The position numbers and the translations under genes were made by a program. From Smithellaceae bacterium (GTDB lineage: Bacteria; Desulfobacterota; Syntrophia; Syntrophales; Smithellaceae): a stretch of 6,438 nt of DNA. How positions within the stretch are numbered: the stretch's first letter is position 1; every line of letters begins with the position of its first letter. Positions 1-5,468 of this stretch are shown in pieces. The notes below the pieces were generated by a model. The model was given only the letters and a program-made list of their open reading frames with translations, did not search any database and was not told where the DNA came from. The stretch is from NCBI GenBank assembly GCA_028704195.1, contig JAQVLL010000122.1:1-6438 (forward strand), given 5' to 3'.

Positions 1-525
1 GTGGATGTTCGGCTGATCTCGGCAACCAATAAAGAAGTGGATCGTGCATGCCAGGAAGGCAATTTTCGAATAGATCTGCTGTATCGTTTAAAATCCGCAT
101 ACATCTGCCTGCCGGCGCTCAGGGAAAGAAGAAACGATATCCCGTTGCTTGCGGCTCATTTTTTCCAGAATGCCTGTGCACGCCACAATAAAAACATTTC
201 AGGGTTCAGTCCCGAAGCCATGAATGTGCTTGCAGGTAGAGATTATCCCGGCAACATCCGCGAACTTTCGCAGATTGTGGAAAATGCCGTTTTGCTTGCC
301 GATGGCCCGGTTATTCTACCCACGCACCTGGGAGACAATGCGGGGATGGAATCTCAGCTGTCCCTGTCGAGTCGTGGCCTCTGCACGCTCAAGGAAAACG
401 ATGCGGCCCATGTGATGTTTGTTTTACATTCCACCGGCGGCAACCGCCGTGAAGCCGCCCGCATTCTGGGTATCACACTCAGGCAGCTGCAGCGAAAGCT
501 GGCCGGGACAAAAGGTAACTCCTGA
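1..525 (+). CDS. sigma-54-dependent transcriptional activator, C-terminal part (5' end outside window)
   Basis: This is the 3' part of a bacterial enhancer-binding protein gene (NtrC family) that would use ATP hydrolysis to open promoters bound by sigma-54 RNA polymerase. In the 174 visible residues the second half of the AAA+ domain can be read: sensor I SATN (7-10), the arginine-finger region FRIDLLYRL (22-30), LRERRNDIPLL (40-50) and the sensor II motif YPGNIREL (82-89). A linker follows, then a Fis-type helix-turn-helix at about 147-167 (GNRREAARILGI, then the recognition helix TLRQLQRKL). The first codon is GTG, but the family needs upstream Walker A, Walker B and GAFTGA motifs, so it is almost certainly an internal valine. 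The N-terminal sensory domain (receiver, PAS or other) is not visible, so the signal is unknown. The gene lies directly upstream of, and co-oriented with, the ATPase operon, whose promoter looks sigma-54 dependent; it is therefore the best candidate regulator. Confidence 0.95.
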   Translation: MDVRLISATNKEVDRACQEGNFRIDLLYRLKSAYICLPALRERRNDIPLLAAHFFQNACARHNKNISGFSPEAMNVLAGRDYPGNIRELSQIVENAVLLADGPVILPTHLGDNAGMESQLSLSSRGLCTLKENDAAHVMFVLHSTGGNRREAARILGITLRQLQRKLAGTKGNS

Positions 526-557
526 TAAGCTGGAACTTTTCATGACTTTAGATATTC

Positions 558-576
558 TGCCGGCTAATGCCCGGCA
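558..576 (+). other. hairpin after the activator gene, weak terminator candidate
   Basis: TGCCGG (558-563) pairs perfectly with CCGGCA (571-576) across a 7-nt loop, 33 bp past the activator stop codon. No T-run follows, so it is not a standard intrinsic terminator. It may stabilise the 3' end of the activator mRNA. A second GC hairpin lies inside the repeat at 607-640. Confidence 0.3.
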
Positions 577-606
577 AGGATCAATCACCTCACAGAAAAC
601 TACGTT

Positions 607-640
607 GAATTAACACTCGTCCCGCGTGCGCGGGCTTAAA
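607..640 (+). repeat. dispersed 34-bp palindromic repeat, copy 1
   Basis: This copy matches 3582-3615 at 31 of 34 positions. Both share GAATTAAC at the left end, the core CTCGTCCCGCGTG, then GCGGG and TTAAA. The core forms a hairpin, CCCGC (621-625) with GCGGG (630-634), and TTAA motifs flank it on both sides. A further TAGC is shared at the same offset just to the right. The differences at positions 9, 23 and 29 lie outside the paired stem bases. It has the look of a small REP-like non-coding element. No coding content. Confidence 0.75.
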
Positions 641-684
641 CTGTAGCAAAGACAAAATCAACCATGACATTTCCGCCGTACCCC

Positions 685-700
685 ATGACATAAACGTCAT
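685..700 (+). promoter_or_regulatory. candidate activator-binding dyad (ATGAC-N6-GTCAT)
   Basis: ATGAC (685-689) and GTCAT (696-700) form a perfect 5-bp inverted repeat; one more pair matches inside. CCATGACAT also occurs as a direct repeat at 662-670 and 683-691, 21 bp apart, which is about two helical turns. The site lies about 160 bp upstream of the -24 element, within the range of sigma-54 enhancer sites. Its use by the neighbouring activator is inference. Confidence 0.35.
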
Positions 701-731
701 TGTCTTTTATGCCTTATGCAGTCTGTATCTG

Positions 732-744
732 GCGTGATACACGC
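732..744 (+). promoter_or_regulatory. candidate activator-binding dyad (GCGTG-ATA-CACGC)
   Basis: GCGTG (732-736) and CACGC (740-744) form a perfect inverted repeat around ATA, about 115 bp upstream of the -24 element. Fis-type activators bind such short dyads 80-200 bp upstream of sigma-54 promoters. A dyad this short can arise by chance, so confidence is low. Confidence 0.3.
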
Positions 745-858
745 AATCCGGGCAGTCTTTCAAAACGACATCCAGGTCATTCCTGAGGTCTGCATTTTTC
801 CCCCCCATATTTATTTATTAATCAAGGGAATCAGTGTCTTATTGTTTTTCAGAATGTT

Positions 859-874
859 TGGCATACCTGTTGCT
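859..874 (+). promoter_or_regulatory. sigma-54 (-24/-12) promoter for the N-ATPase operon
   Basis: The sequence reads TGGCATA-CCTG-TTGCT, against the consensus TGGCAYR-N4-TTGCW. The invariant GG (860-861) and GC (872-873) have exactly the required 12-bp phasing, and a T precedes TGG as in the consensus. The predicted start of transcription is near 885, giving a leader of about 160 nt before atpD. The co-oriented upstream gene encodes a sigma-54 activator, which supports the call. Activity is not proven by sequence alone. Confidence 0.75.
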
Positions 875-1002
875 GTACTGCATAAGTGAGCCAGGCAATT
901 CCAGCATGAATGCCGTACAGCAGGAACCGAAGTGCCGGATGTGAATGACAATGATCTTTGACTGTTTCATTGATATCGCAACGGAAAAATATTTTCTTTA
1001 AT

Positions 1003-1016
1003 GGGGAATGTTCCCC
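1003..1016 (+). other. small hairpin in the atpD leader
   Basis: GGGGA (1003-1007) pairs with TCCCC (1012-1016) around a 4-nt loop, 14 nt upstream of the atpD Shine-Dalgarno sequence. It is followed by an A-rich unpaired stretch. It could affect mRNA stability or leave the ribosome site open. It is not a terminator, because no T-run follows. Confidence 0.3.
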
Positions 1017-1030
1017 CGAAAAAATAAAAC

Positions 1031-1036
1031 GAGGTG
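1031..1036 (+). promoter_or_regulatory. ribosome binding site that fixes the atpD start
   Basis: GAGGTG lies 8 nt before the GTG at 1045. The in-frame TTG at 958 has no comparable site and would add 29 residues with no resemblance to beta subunits, so GTG 1045 is preferred. Confidence 0.75.
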
Positions 1037-1044
1037 AACGAACC

Positions 1045-2430
1045 GTGGCCGAACAAATGAATCAAGGAAAGGTTTTATCCATTCGAAGCAGTGTTGTTGA
1101 TATTCAGTTTCCCGTGGCACCGCAGATCCGTAATGTGCTCACAGCGGGAGAAAATGGTGAATACATCATCGAGGTATTTACGCAGCTGGATAATAATACC
1201 ATCCGGGGTGTTGCGTTGACTCCCACACAGGGTCTGGCCCGCGGCCAGATTGTCACGGACACAGGCAAACCTTTCGAGGTGCCGGTGGGTGCCCCGCTGA
1301 TGGGTAGAGTGTTTAATGTTTTCGGAAACACCATCGACAAGAAGGGTGACGTGGAAGGCTGTGAAGTCCGTTCCATCCATCGCGAACCGATTCCGCTTCG
1401 CGATCAATCAACCGTGTCCGAAATATTTGAGACCGGCATCAAAGCGATAGACGTTCTTGCCCCTCTGGAGCGCGGCGGCAAAGCCGGATTGTTCGGCGGT
1501 GCAGGCGTCGGCAAGACTGTTCTAATCACGGAAATGATCCACAACACGGTGAGCGGTCACGAAGGGATGAGTATCTTCTGCGGAATCGGTGAACGATGCC
1601 GCGAGGGTGAGGAACTCTACCGGGAAATGGAAGAGAGCGGCGTTCTGGGAAATACCGTCATGGTGTTCGGACAGATGAATGAACCGCCCGGTGCGCGTTT
1701 CCGCGTAGGGCATGCGGCCCTGACGATGGCGGAATATTTCCGTGACGACGCCAAACAGGACGTTTTGCTGATGATCGATAACATTTTTCGTTTTATCCAG
1801 GCGGGCATGGAAGTTTCCGGTCTTCTCGGACAGCTGCCTTCGCGACTGGGGTATCAGCCGACACTGGCGACGGAATTGGCCGAACTCGAAGAGCGCATCT
1901 GTAACACCAAAACCGGCGCTATCACTTCCATTCAGGCAGTGTATGTGCCGGCGGACGATTTTACCGATCCTTCAGCGGTTCATACCTTTGGTCACTTGTC
2001 TGCAACGATTGCTCTGTCGCGCAAGCGGGCCAGTGAAGGCCTCTATCCGGCCATCGATCTGCTGCAATCCGGATCCAAGATGCTGATGCCGAACATTGCC
2101 GGCGAACGACATTATAAAATTGCCCAGGAAATCCGCAAAACGCTGGCCGTCTATGAAGATTTAAAAGACATCATCGCCATGCTCGGTATTTCTGAACTGT
2201 CCCGTGAAGATCAGCGGACCGTTTTCCGTGCAAGACGCCTGGAGAGGTTTTTTACCCAGCCCTTTTTTGTGACTGAACAGTTCACCGGTACGTCCGGAAA
2301 AATGGTTTCCCGTGAAGATACGCTCAACGGCTGCGAAAGGATACTCAACGATGAGTTCGCCGATATTCCTGAACGGGCGCTTTACATGATTGGACCTATT
2401 GAAGAGGCAAAGATCGAAAATGTTGCTTAA
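1045..2430 (+). CDS. atpD: N-type ATPase F1 subunit beta
   Basis: Catalytic subunit of the F1 head; it binds and hydrolyses (or makes) ATP at the alpha/beta interface on the cytoplasmic side. The 461-residue protein has the N-terminal beta-barrel (about 1-75), then Walker A GGAGVGKT (151-158), the catalytic-glutamate motif GERCREG with Glu183, Walker B LLMID ending at Asp245 followed by NIFRF, and the C-terminal helix-turn motif ELSRED near the usual DELSEED. Canonical F-ATPases have Thr in GERTREG; the Cys here fits my recollection of other N-ATPase beta subunits. Being the first gene of the operon is itself an N-ATPase mark, since housekeeping operons place atpD near the end. The start is GTG with GAGGTG 8 nt upstream. 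Its stop codon lies inside atpC, an 11-nt overlap that suggests translational coupling. Confidence 0.97.
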   Translation: MAEQMNQGKVLSIRSSVVDIQFPVAPQIRNVLTAGENGEYIIEVFTQLDNNTIRGVALTPTQGLARGQIVTDTGKPFEVPVGAPLMGRVFNVFGNTIDKKGDVEGCEVRSIHREPIPLRDQSTVSEIFETGIKAIDVLAPLERGGKAGLFGGAGVGKTVLITEMIHNTVSGHEGMSIFCGIGERCREGEELYREMEESGVLGNTVMVFGQMNEPPGARFRVGHAALTMAEYFRDDAKQDVLLMIDNIFRFIQAGMEVSGLLGQLPSRLGYQPTLATELAELEERICNTKTGAITSIQAVYVPADDFTDPSAVHTFGHLSATIALSRKRASEGLYPAIDLLQSGSKMLMPNIAGERHYKIAQEIRKTLAVYEDLKDIIAMLGISELSREDQRTVFRARRLERFFTQPFFVTEQFTGTSGKMVSREDTLNGCERILNDEFADIPERALYMIGPIEEAKIENVA

Positions 2431-2800
2431 AATTTTATTGCCGGCCGAAATTATGATGGTGCAGGAAGTCACGAAGATCGTCGCGGAAGCGGAAAACGGA
2501 TCCTTTTGTTTGATGCCCAATCATATTGATTTTGTTGCAACGCTGGCACCGGGCATCTTCTCCTATGAGTTGACTACAGGAGGGCAGGAAATACTGGCCA
2601 TGGACGTCGGCACACTGGTAAAAAAAGGTTCGGACGTTCTGGTATCCACGCGTAATGCCGTGAAGGCGCCGGATTTGGGAAAGCTCAAACAGGTGGTTGT
2701 GCAGCAGTATGATGTTCTTGACGAGCGGGAGAAGATGGTTCGTTCCGCGTCGGCAAAATTGGAGGCATCGCTGATTCGCCGATTTGTTGAACTGAAATAG
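2420..2800 (+). CDS. atpC: N-type ATPase F1 subunit epsilon
   Basis: Epsilon subunit of the central stalk, which joins gamma to the c-ring and in many F-ATPases restrains ATP hydrolysis. The 126 residues show the N-terminal beta-sandwich (about 1-82, with GSFCLMPNHIDFVATLAPG matching the usual GxFGxLPxHxxxxxxLxPG) and a C-terminal helical hairpin (about 83-126). Length is close to the usual 130-140. ATG 2420 is chosen over an in-frame upstream start at 2390 because the protein then begins MLLKILLPAE, as family members do; GAAGAGG at 2401-2407 is a somewhat distant Shine-Dalgarno. The start overlaps the end of atpD by 11 nt in another frame. Confidence 0.95.
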   Translation: MLLKILLPAEIMMVQEVTKIVAEAENGSFCLMPNHIDFVATLAPGIFSYELTTGGQEILAMDVGTLVKKGSDVLVSTRNAVKAPDLGKLKQVVVQQYDVLDEREKMVRSASAKLEASLIRRFVELK

Positions 2801-2810
2801 AAAGACGGGT

Positions 2811-2873
2811 CAAGGTTAAAGGTTCAAGGGGCAAGGTTCTATGTTGTGGATTGTGAACATAGAACGTAGAACG
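2811..2873 (+). repeat. degenerate heptamer tandem array in the atpC-atpQ gap
   Basis: Nine consecutive 7-bp units fill 63 of the 90 bp between atpC and atpQ. CAAGGTT occurs at 2811 and 2832 in the same register, with one- and two-mismatch variants at 2818 and 2825. TAGAACG occurs twice in tandem at 2860 and 2867, still in phase. The middle units are diverged. No good start codon and ribosome site produce a protein here. Confidence 0.65.
2836..2865 (+). other. perfect 10-bp hairpin inside the heptamer array
   Basis: GTTCTATGTT (2836-2845) is the exact reverse complement of 2856-2865, with a 10-nt loop. It lies between two operon genes and has no T-run after it, so mRNA processing or stability is more likely than termination. 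It ends 12 nt before the atpQ Shine-Dalgarno. Confidence 0.6.
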
Positions 2874-2890
2874 ATCAAAGAGGAGTTAGC

Positions 2891-3223
2891 ATGGTTGAGA
2901 TACGACGAACATCCAACGGAAGAAGGCGGAAGATAGCTGACCATTTCACCGAACAGGTCGCTAAAAAGGAAGCACTGCGGTTGAAAGGGCTCCGTCATAA
3001 GGATGAAACCGTCTGGTTCGGACTGGGGATGTTCGGGATTGTCGGATGGGCAGTCGCCATTCCCACACTGGTCGGCATTGCTCTGGGCCTCTGGATTGAC
3101 CGTACCTGGCCCAGCCGGTATTCCTGGGCGCTGATGTTTCTGATTGCCGGCGTGATTGTCGGCTGCATCAACGCGGCCTACTGGGTGAGAAAAGTGCGCA
3201 GCAGAATTATTGAGGAAGAATAA
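2891..3223 (+). CDS. atpQ: N-ATPase accessory membrane protein AtpQ (AtpI/gene 1-like)
   Basis: Small inner-membrane protein, 110 residues, of the family related to AtpI (ATPase gene 1 product), which in other operons assists c-ring assembly. A basic, polar N-terminal tail (1-40, rich in Arg/Lys) precedes two transmembrane helices at about 41-69 and 78-99, and the end is charged. The first helix carries a GxxxG pattern ending in an acid (Gly62, Gly66, Asp70), typical of AtpI proteins. It is found only in N-type operons in this position, between atpC and atpR. The ATG has AAAGAGGAG at 2877-2885, 5 nt upstream. It ends one base before atpR, so the two are probably translated together. The assembly role is inferred from the family. 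Confidence 0.9.
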   Translation: MVEIRRTSNGRRRKIADHFTEQVAKKEALRLKGLRHKDETVWFGLGMFGIVGWAVAIPTLVGIALGLWIDRTWPSRYSWALMFLIAGVIVGCINAAYWVRKVRSRIIEEE

Positions 3224-3224
3224 T

Positions 3225-3548
3225 ATGAGTGTGTCCCTGATGATTTGGGCGGGTTGTTTTGCCGCGGGGTTGGTCCTCGGCGCTTTCTACTTCACCGCGC
3301 TCTGGCAGACGGTGCGGCGCCTGCCGTCTACTGCAAGCCCCGTGCGCCTGATGCTGGGCAGCCTTATCCTGCGCATGGCCGTGCTGACGGCTGGATTTTA
3401 CTTTGTCATGGGTGTCCATTGGGAGCGGCTTGCCGCCGCCCTCGTGGGTTTTGTTGTAATGAGGAAAATCCTTACTTATCGCCTGGGTCCTCAAAAAGCG
3501 GCTCATGCGGTTCAATCAACCACTTCGCAGCAAGCCGTCGAGGTATGA
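3225..3548 (+). CDS. atpR: N-ATPase accessory membrane protein AtpR
   Basis: Small membrane protein, 107 residues, specific to N-ATPase operons. Three hydrophobic segments lie at about 5-27, 42-64 and 68-80. The conserved pattern GxxYFxxLWxTVRRLP is present at 19-34, and Arg50 sits inside the second predicted helix, an unusual buried charge. A proposed role is interaction with the carboxylates of the c subunit during ring assembly; this is hypothesis, not shown. The C-terminal 20 residues are polar and look unstructured. ATG 3225 is preferred over an in-frame TTG at 3210, because GAGGAAG (3212-3218) lies 6 nt upstream and the TTG would overlap atpQ. The last codons share an 11-bp sequence with the following intergenic gap. 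Confidence 0.9.
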   Translation: MSVSLMIWAGCFAAGLVLGAFYFTALWQTVRRLPSTASPVRLMLGSLILRMAVLTAGFYFVMGVHWERLAAALVGFVVMRKILTYRLGPQKAAHAVQSTTSQQAVEV

Positions 3549-3581
3549 AATGAATGTCGTGATGTCGCAGCAAGCTAAGGA

Positions 3582-3615
3582 GAATTAACGCTCGTCCCGC
3601 GTGAGCGGGATTAAA
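3582..3615 (+). repeat. dispersed 34-bp palindromic repeat, copy 2
   Basis: Second copy of the element at 607-640, in the same orientation, in the 110-bp gap between atpR and atpB. Its hairpin is slightly longer than in copy 1: TCCCGC pairs with GCGGGA around GTGA. The element lies 43 nt before atpB. Its presence within an operon shows that it does not block the downstream genes outright, if the operon is transcribed as one unit. Confidence 0.75.
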
Positions 3616-3658
3616 GAATAGCCGGTAGCTCCCTCATCGAGCCGGTCAAGGAGTCGAT

Positions 3659-4387
3659 ATGGAGATTGTATCCCTTAATCAGATTAGTCCCGATCAGGTG
3701 ATCATCTGGAGTTGGAGCTTCATTGTGATCAATGCGACCATCCTCTATACCTGGCTTGTGATGGCCATCCTGGTCGTGGGGTCCTGGTTCATCACGCGCC
3801 ACCTGTCGTCGGAAATGAATGTGTCGCGCTGGCAGCATTTCCTGGAAGTGATTATTTCGATCATTCGGGGTGAAATCAGTGAAATGACGAAAAAAGGCGC
3901 GGATCACTATGTTCCGCTGGTCGGTACCCTCTTTCTGTTTATTTGCATGTCCAATGTGCTGGTTGTTGTGCCCGGTTTTGTCGCTCCGACGTCGTCCATG
4001 ACGACCACCGCGGCGCTCGCTACTTGTGTATTTATCGCCGTTCCCTTCTACGGCATATCGCGCAATGGTCTTTTTCATTACGTGAGGGAATATTTTCAGC
4101 CTAATTTTATCTTTTTCCCTTTCCATGTCATGGGAGAATTGTCCAGAACGCTGGCGCTTACCGTTCGTCTTTTTGGCAACATTATGAGTCACGAAAAGGT
4201 TGTGGGCATCCTGCTGGCGGTTACACCCTTTTTGTTCCCGGTCGTCATGCAGATTCTGGGACTGCTCATCGGGGTGATCCAGGCCTATATTTTTGCGATC
4301 CTTTCCATGGTTTATATCGCTTCAGCGCTCTCCGCTGAAGACGAAGTTCATCATACAGAGACAAACAAAGAAGGCGTTAGCGCTTAA
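3659..4387 (+). CDS. atpB: N-type ATPase Fo subunit a
   Basis: Membrane stator subunit that provides the ion half-channels beside the c-ring. The protein has 242 residues with hydrophobic segments at about 19-45, 85-108, 115-132 and two long helices after 160. The essential arginine is Arg170 in VRLFGN (169-174). Glu179, nine residues later, matches the spacing of E. coli Arg210/Glu219, and Gln208 with Tyr210 in the last helix matches the conserved QAF/QAY motif. The N-terminal stretch ISPDQV with the hydrophobic WSFIVINATILYTWLVMA agrees with N-type a subunits. AAGGAG (3648-3653) lies 5 nt before the ATG. A 110-bp gap with a palindromic repeat separates it from atpR; atpE follows after 27 bp. 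Confidence 0.96.
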   Translation: MEIVSLNQISPDQVIIWSWSFIVINATILYTWLVMAILVVGSWFITRHLSSEMNVSRWQHFLEVIISIIRGEISEMTKKGADHYVPLVGTLFLFICMSNVLVVVPGFVAPTSSMTTTAALATCVFIAVPFYGISRNGLFHYVREYFQPNFIFFPFHVMGELSRTLALTVRLFGNIMSHEKVVGILLAVTPFLFPVVMQILGLLIGVIQAYIFAILSMVYIASALSAEDEVHHTETNKEGVSA

Positions 4388-4414
4388 AAACAATTTTATA
4401 AAGGAGGAGTATTT

Positions 4415-4681
4415 ATGGACAGCATCAGTATCGTCGCGATGGCATCGATTTTCGGTGCGGCTTTGGCAATGGCAATTGGTTCACTTGGTCCCGGTCTGGG
4501 TATGGGACAGGCAATATCCCAGGCGCTGGCCGCGATCGCCCAGCAGCCGGATGAGAGAAATTCTTTAACAAGAACGCTTTTTGTGGGATTGGCCATGATT
4601 GAATCCATCGCCATTTACTGCTTCGTTATTTCCATGATTCTGATTTTCGCCAATCCTTTCTGGGGCCACATTATCAAGTGA
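4415..4681 (+). CDS. atpE: N-type ATPase Fo subunit c (proteolipid)
   Basis: Ring-forming subunit that carries the ion. The 88 residues form two transmembrane helices (about 5-43 and 51-80) joined by the polar loop QQPDE (43-47). The ion-binding carboxylate is Glu63 in MIESIAIY, with Ser64 and Tyr68 matching Ser66 and Tyr70 of the Ilyobacter tartaricus Na+ ring. However, aligning the GPG and QP anchors puts Met30 where that ring has Gln32, and where N-type c subunits usually have Gln or Glu; Ile65 replaces Thr67. Gln32 here is two residues further on and faces another way. Na+ coupling is therefore doubtful, and H+ may be used. A very strong Shine-Dalgarno (AAGGAGGAG, 4401-4409) 5 nt before the ATG fits the need for many c copies per enzyme. 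Confidence 0.97.
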   Translation: MDSISIVAMASIFGAALAMAIGSLGPGLGMGQAISQALAAIAQQPDERNSLTRTLFVGLAMIESIAIYCFVISMILIFANPFWGHIIK

Positions 4682-4693
4682 GGGGGATGATCC

Positions 4694-5464
4694 ATGCATA
4701 TCGACTGGTTTGTTTTTTTAGCGCAAATCTTTAATTTCCTCCTGCTCATGTACTTGTTGAAACGCTTTCTTTACGGGCGGATCATCAAGGCTATGGATGA
4801 CCGTGAAGCAAAAATAGCCTCACGCTTCGCTGAAGCTGAAGATCTCAAAGTCAAGGCCAACGAGGAAGCCGAGCTTTACGAAAAGCGCAACCGGATGCTC
4901 CATGAGAAAAAGGAGATCATGCTCAATGAGGCAACGATGGCCGCCGACGCCAAGCGAAAGGAGTTGATGGAAAAAGTGCGCACAGATGTCGATGCCGTAA
5001 AGGCGAGATGGCAGGATATGCTGGTTCGGGAACAGGACGCCTTTTTCTATGATTTGCGACAACGTGCGGCCAAACAATTATATGCGACGGCACGCAAGGC
5101 ACTGGCTGATCTGGCTGATGTGGAGCTGGAAGAGCGGATCGTTGATGAATTTATCCGTCGCGTCAAAGCGCTTGATGAGGAAAAAAGTGTTCAGATTCGC
5201 AAGGCGATCAGTGGCGGAGGCAATAAGGTCATCATTCAGAGCGCCTTCGGCATTGCCGAGCCGAGGCAAGCACAAATTGAGGAAGCTCTGAAAAAGCAGA
5301 TTACCAATGGTTTTACGATTCGTTATTTGAAACAGCCGGATATTGTGTCGGGCATCGAATTGCGGGTGAATGGGCACAAGATCGCCTGGAGTCTTAACGA
5401 ATATCTGGAGGCCCTTGTTGAAAGTCTGACGGAAACCCTCCAGAAAGAGGCGCACACGACATAA
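4694..5464 (+). CDS. atpF: N-type ATPase subunit b with delta-like C-terminal domain
   Basis: Peripheral stalk subunit of 256 residues, much longer than the usual 156-170 of a bacterial b. The N-terminus has one membrane helix (5-22: W, FVFLAQIFNFLLLMYLL) followed by KRFLYG, then a long charged coiled coil (about 30-150). The C-terminal part (about 178-245) resembles the end of the delta/OSCP subunit: SAF (183-185), an amphipathic helix ending in IEEALKK, then PDIVSGIELRVNGHKI from 215. No separate atpH gene is present, so this protein probably both anchors the stalk and caps the F1 head. AGGGGG (4681-4686) lies 7 nt before the ATG, 12 nt after atpE. The fusion is seen in the sequence and agrees with the N-type family; the functional replacement is inference. 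Confidence 0.95.
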   Translation: MHIDWFVFLAQIFNFLLLMYLLKRFLYGRIIKAMDDREAKIASRFAEAEDLKVKANEEAELYEKRNRMLHEKKEIMLNEATMAADAKRKELMEKVRTDVDAVKARWQDMLVREQDAFFYDLRQRAAKQLYATARKALADLADVELEERIVDEFIRRVKALDEEKSVQIRKAISGGGNKVIIQSAFGIAEPRQAQIEEALKKQITNGFTIRYLKQPDIVSGIELRVNGHKIAWSLNEYLEALVESLTETLQKEAHTT

Positions 5465-5468
5465 GAAT

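Noticed and set aside
800..806. Run of seven C residues
   Set aside because: A homopolymer this short in non-coding DNA has no clear meaning; it could be a phase-variable tract only if it were longer or placed between promoter elements.
807..832. Possible IHF site (AT-rich tract then AATCAA) between the dyads and the -24 element
   Set aside because: The WATCAA half matches and the position is right for a DNA bend, but the required TTR four bases later is absent (ATC is found).
958..990. TTGACT at 958-963 as a sigma-70 -35 box
   Set aside because: No acceptable -10 box lies 16-18 bp downstream; the AT-rich stretch begins too far away.
958..1044. An N-terminal extension of AtpD from TTG 958
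   Set aside because: The 29 extra residues do not resemble a beta subunit and have no ribosome site, whereas GTG 1045 has GAGGTG 8 nt upstream and gives the expected length.
2811..2873. CRISPR array
   Set aside because: The repeats are 7 bp, contiguous and without unique spacers, unlike CRISPR repeats of 23-47 bp separated by spacers.
3611..4192. 193-codon open frame on the minus strand opposite atpB
   Set aside because: Its product is rich in His, Arg and Asn with no recognisable domain, and it mirrors the codon pattern of atpB; it is a shadow frame.
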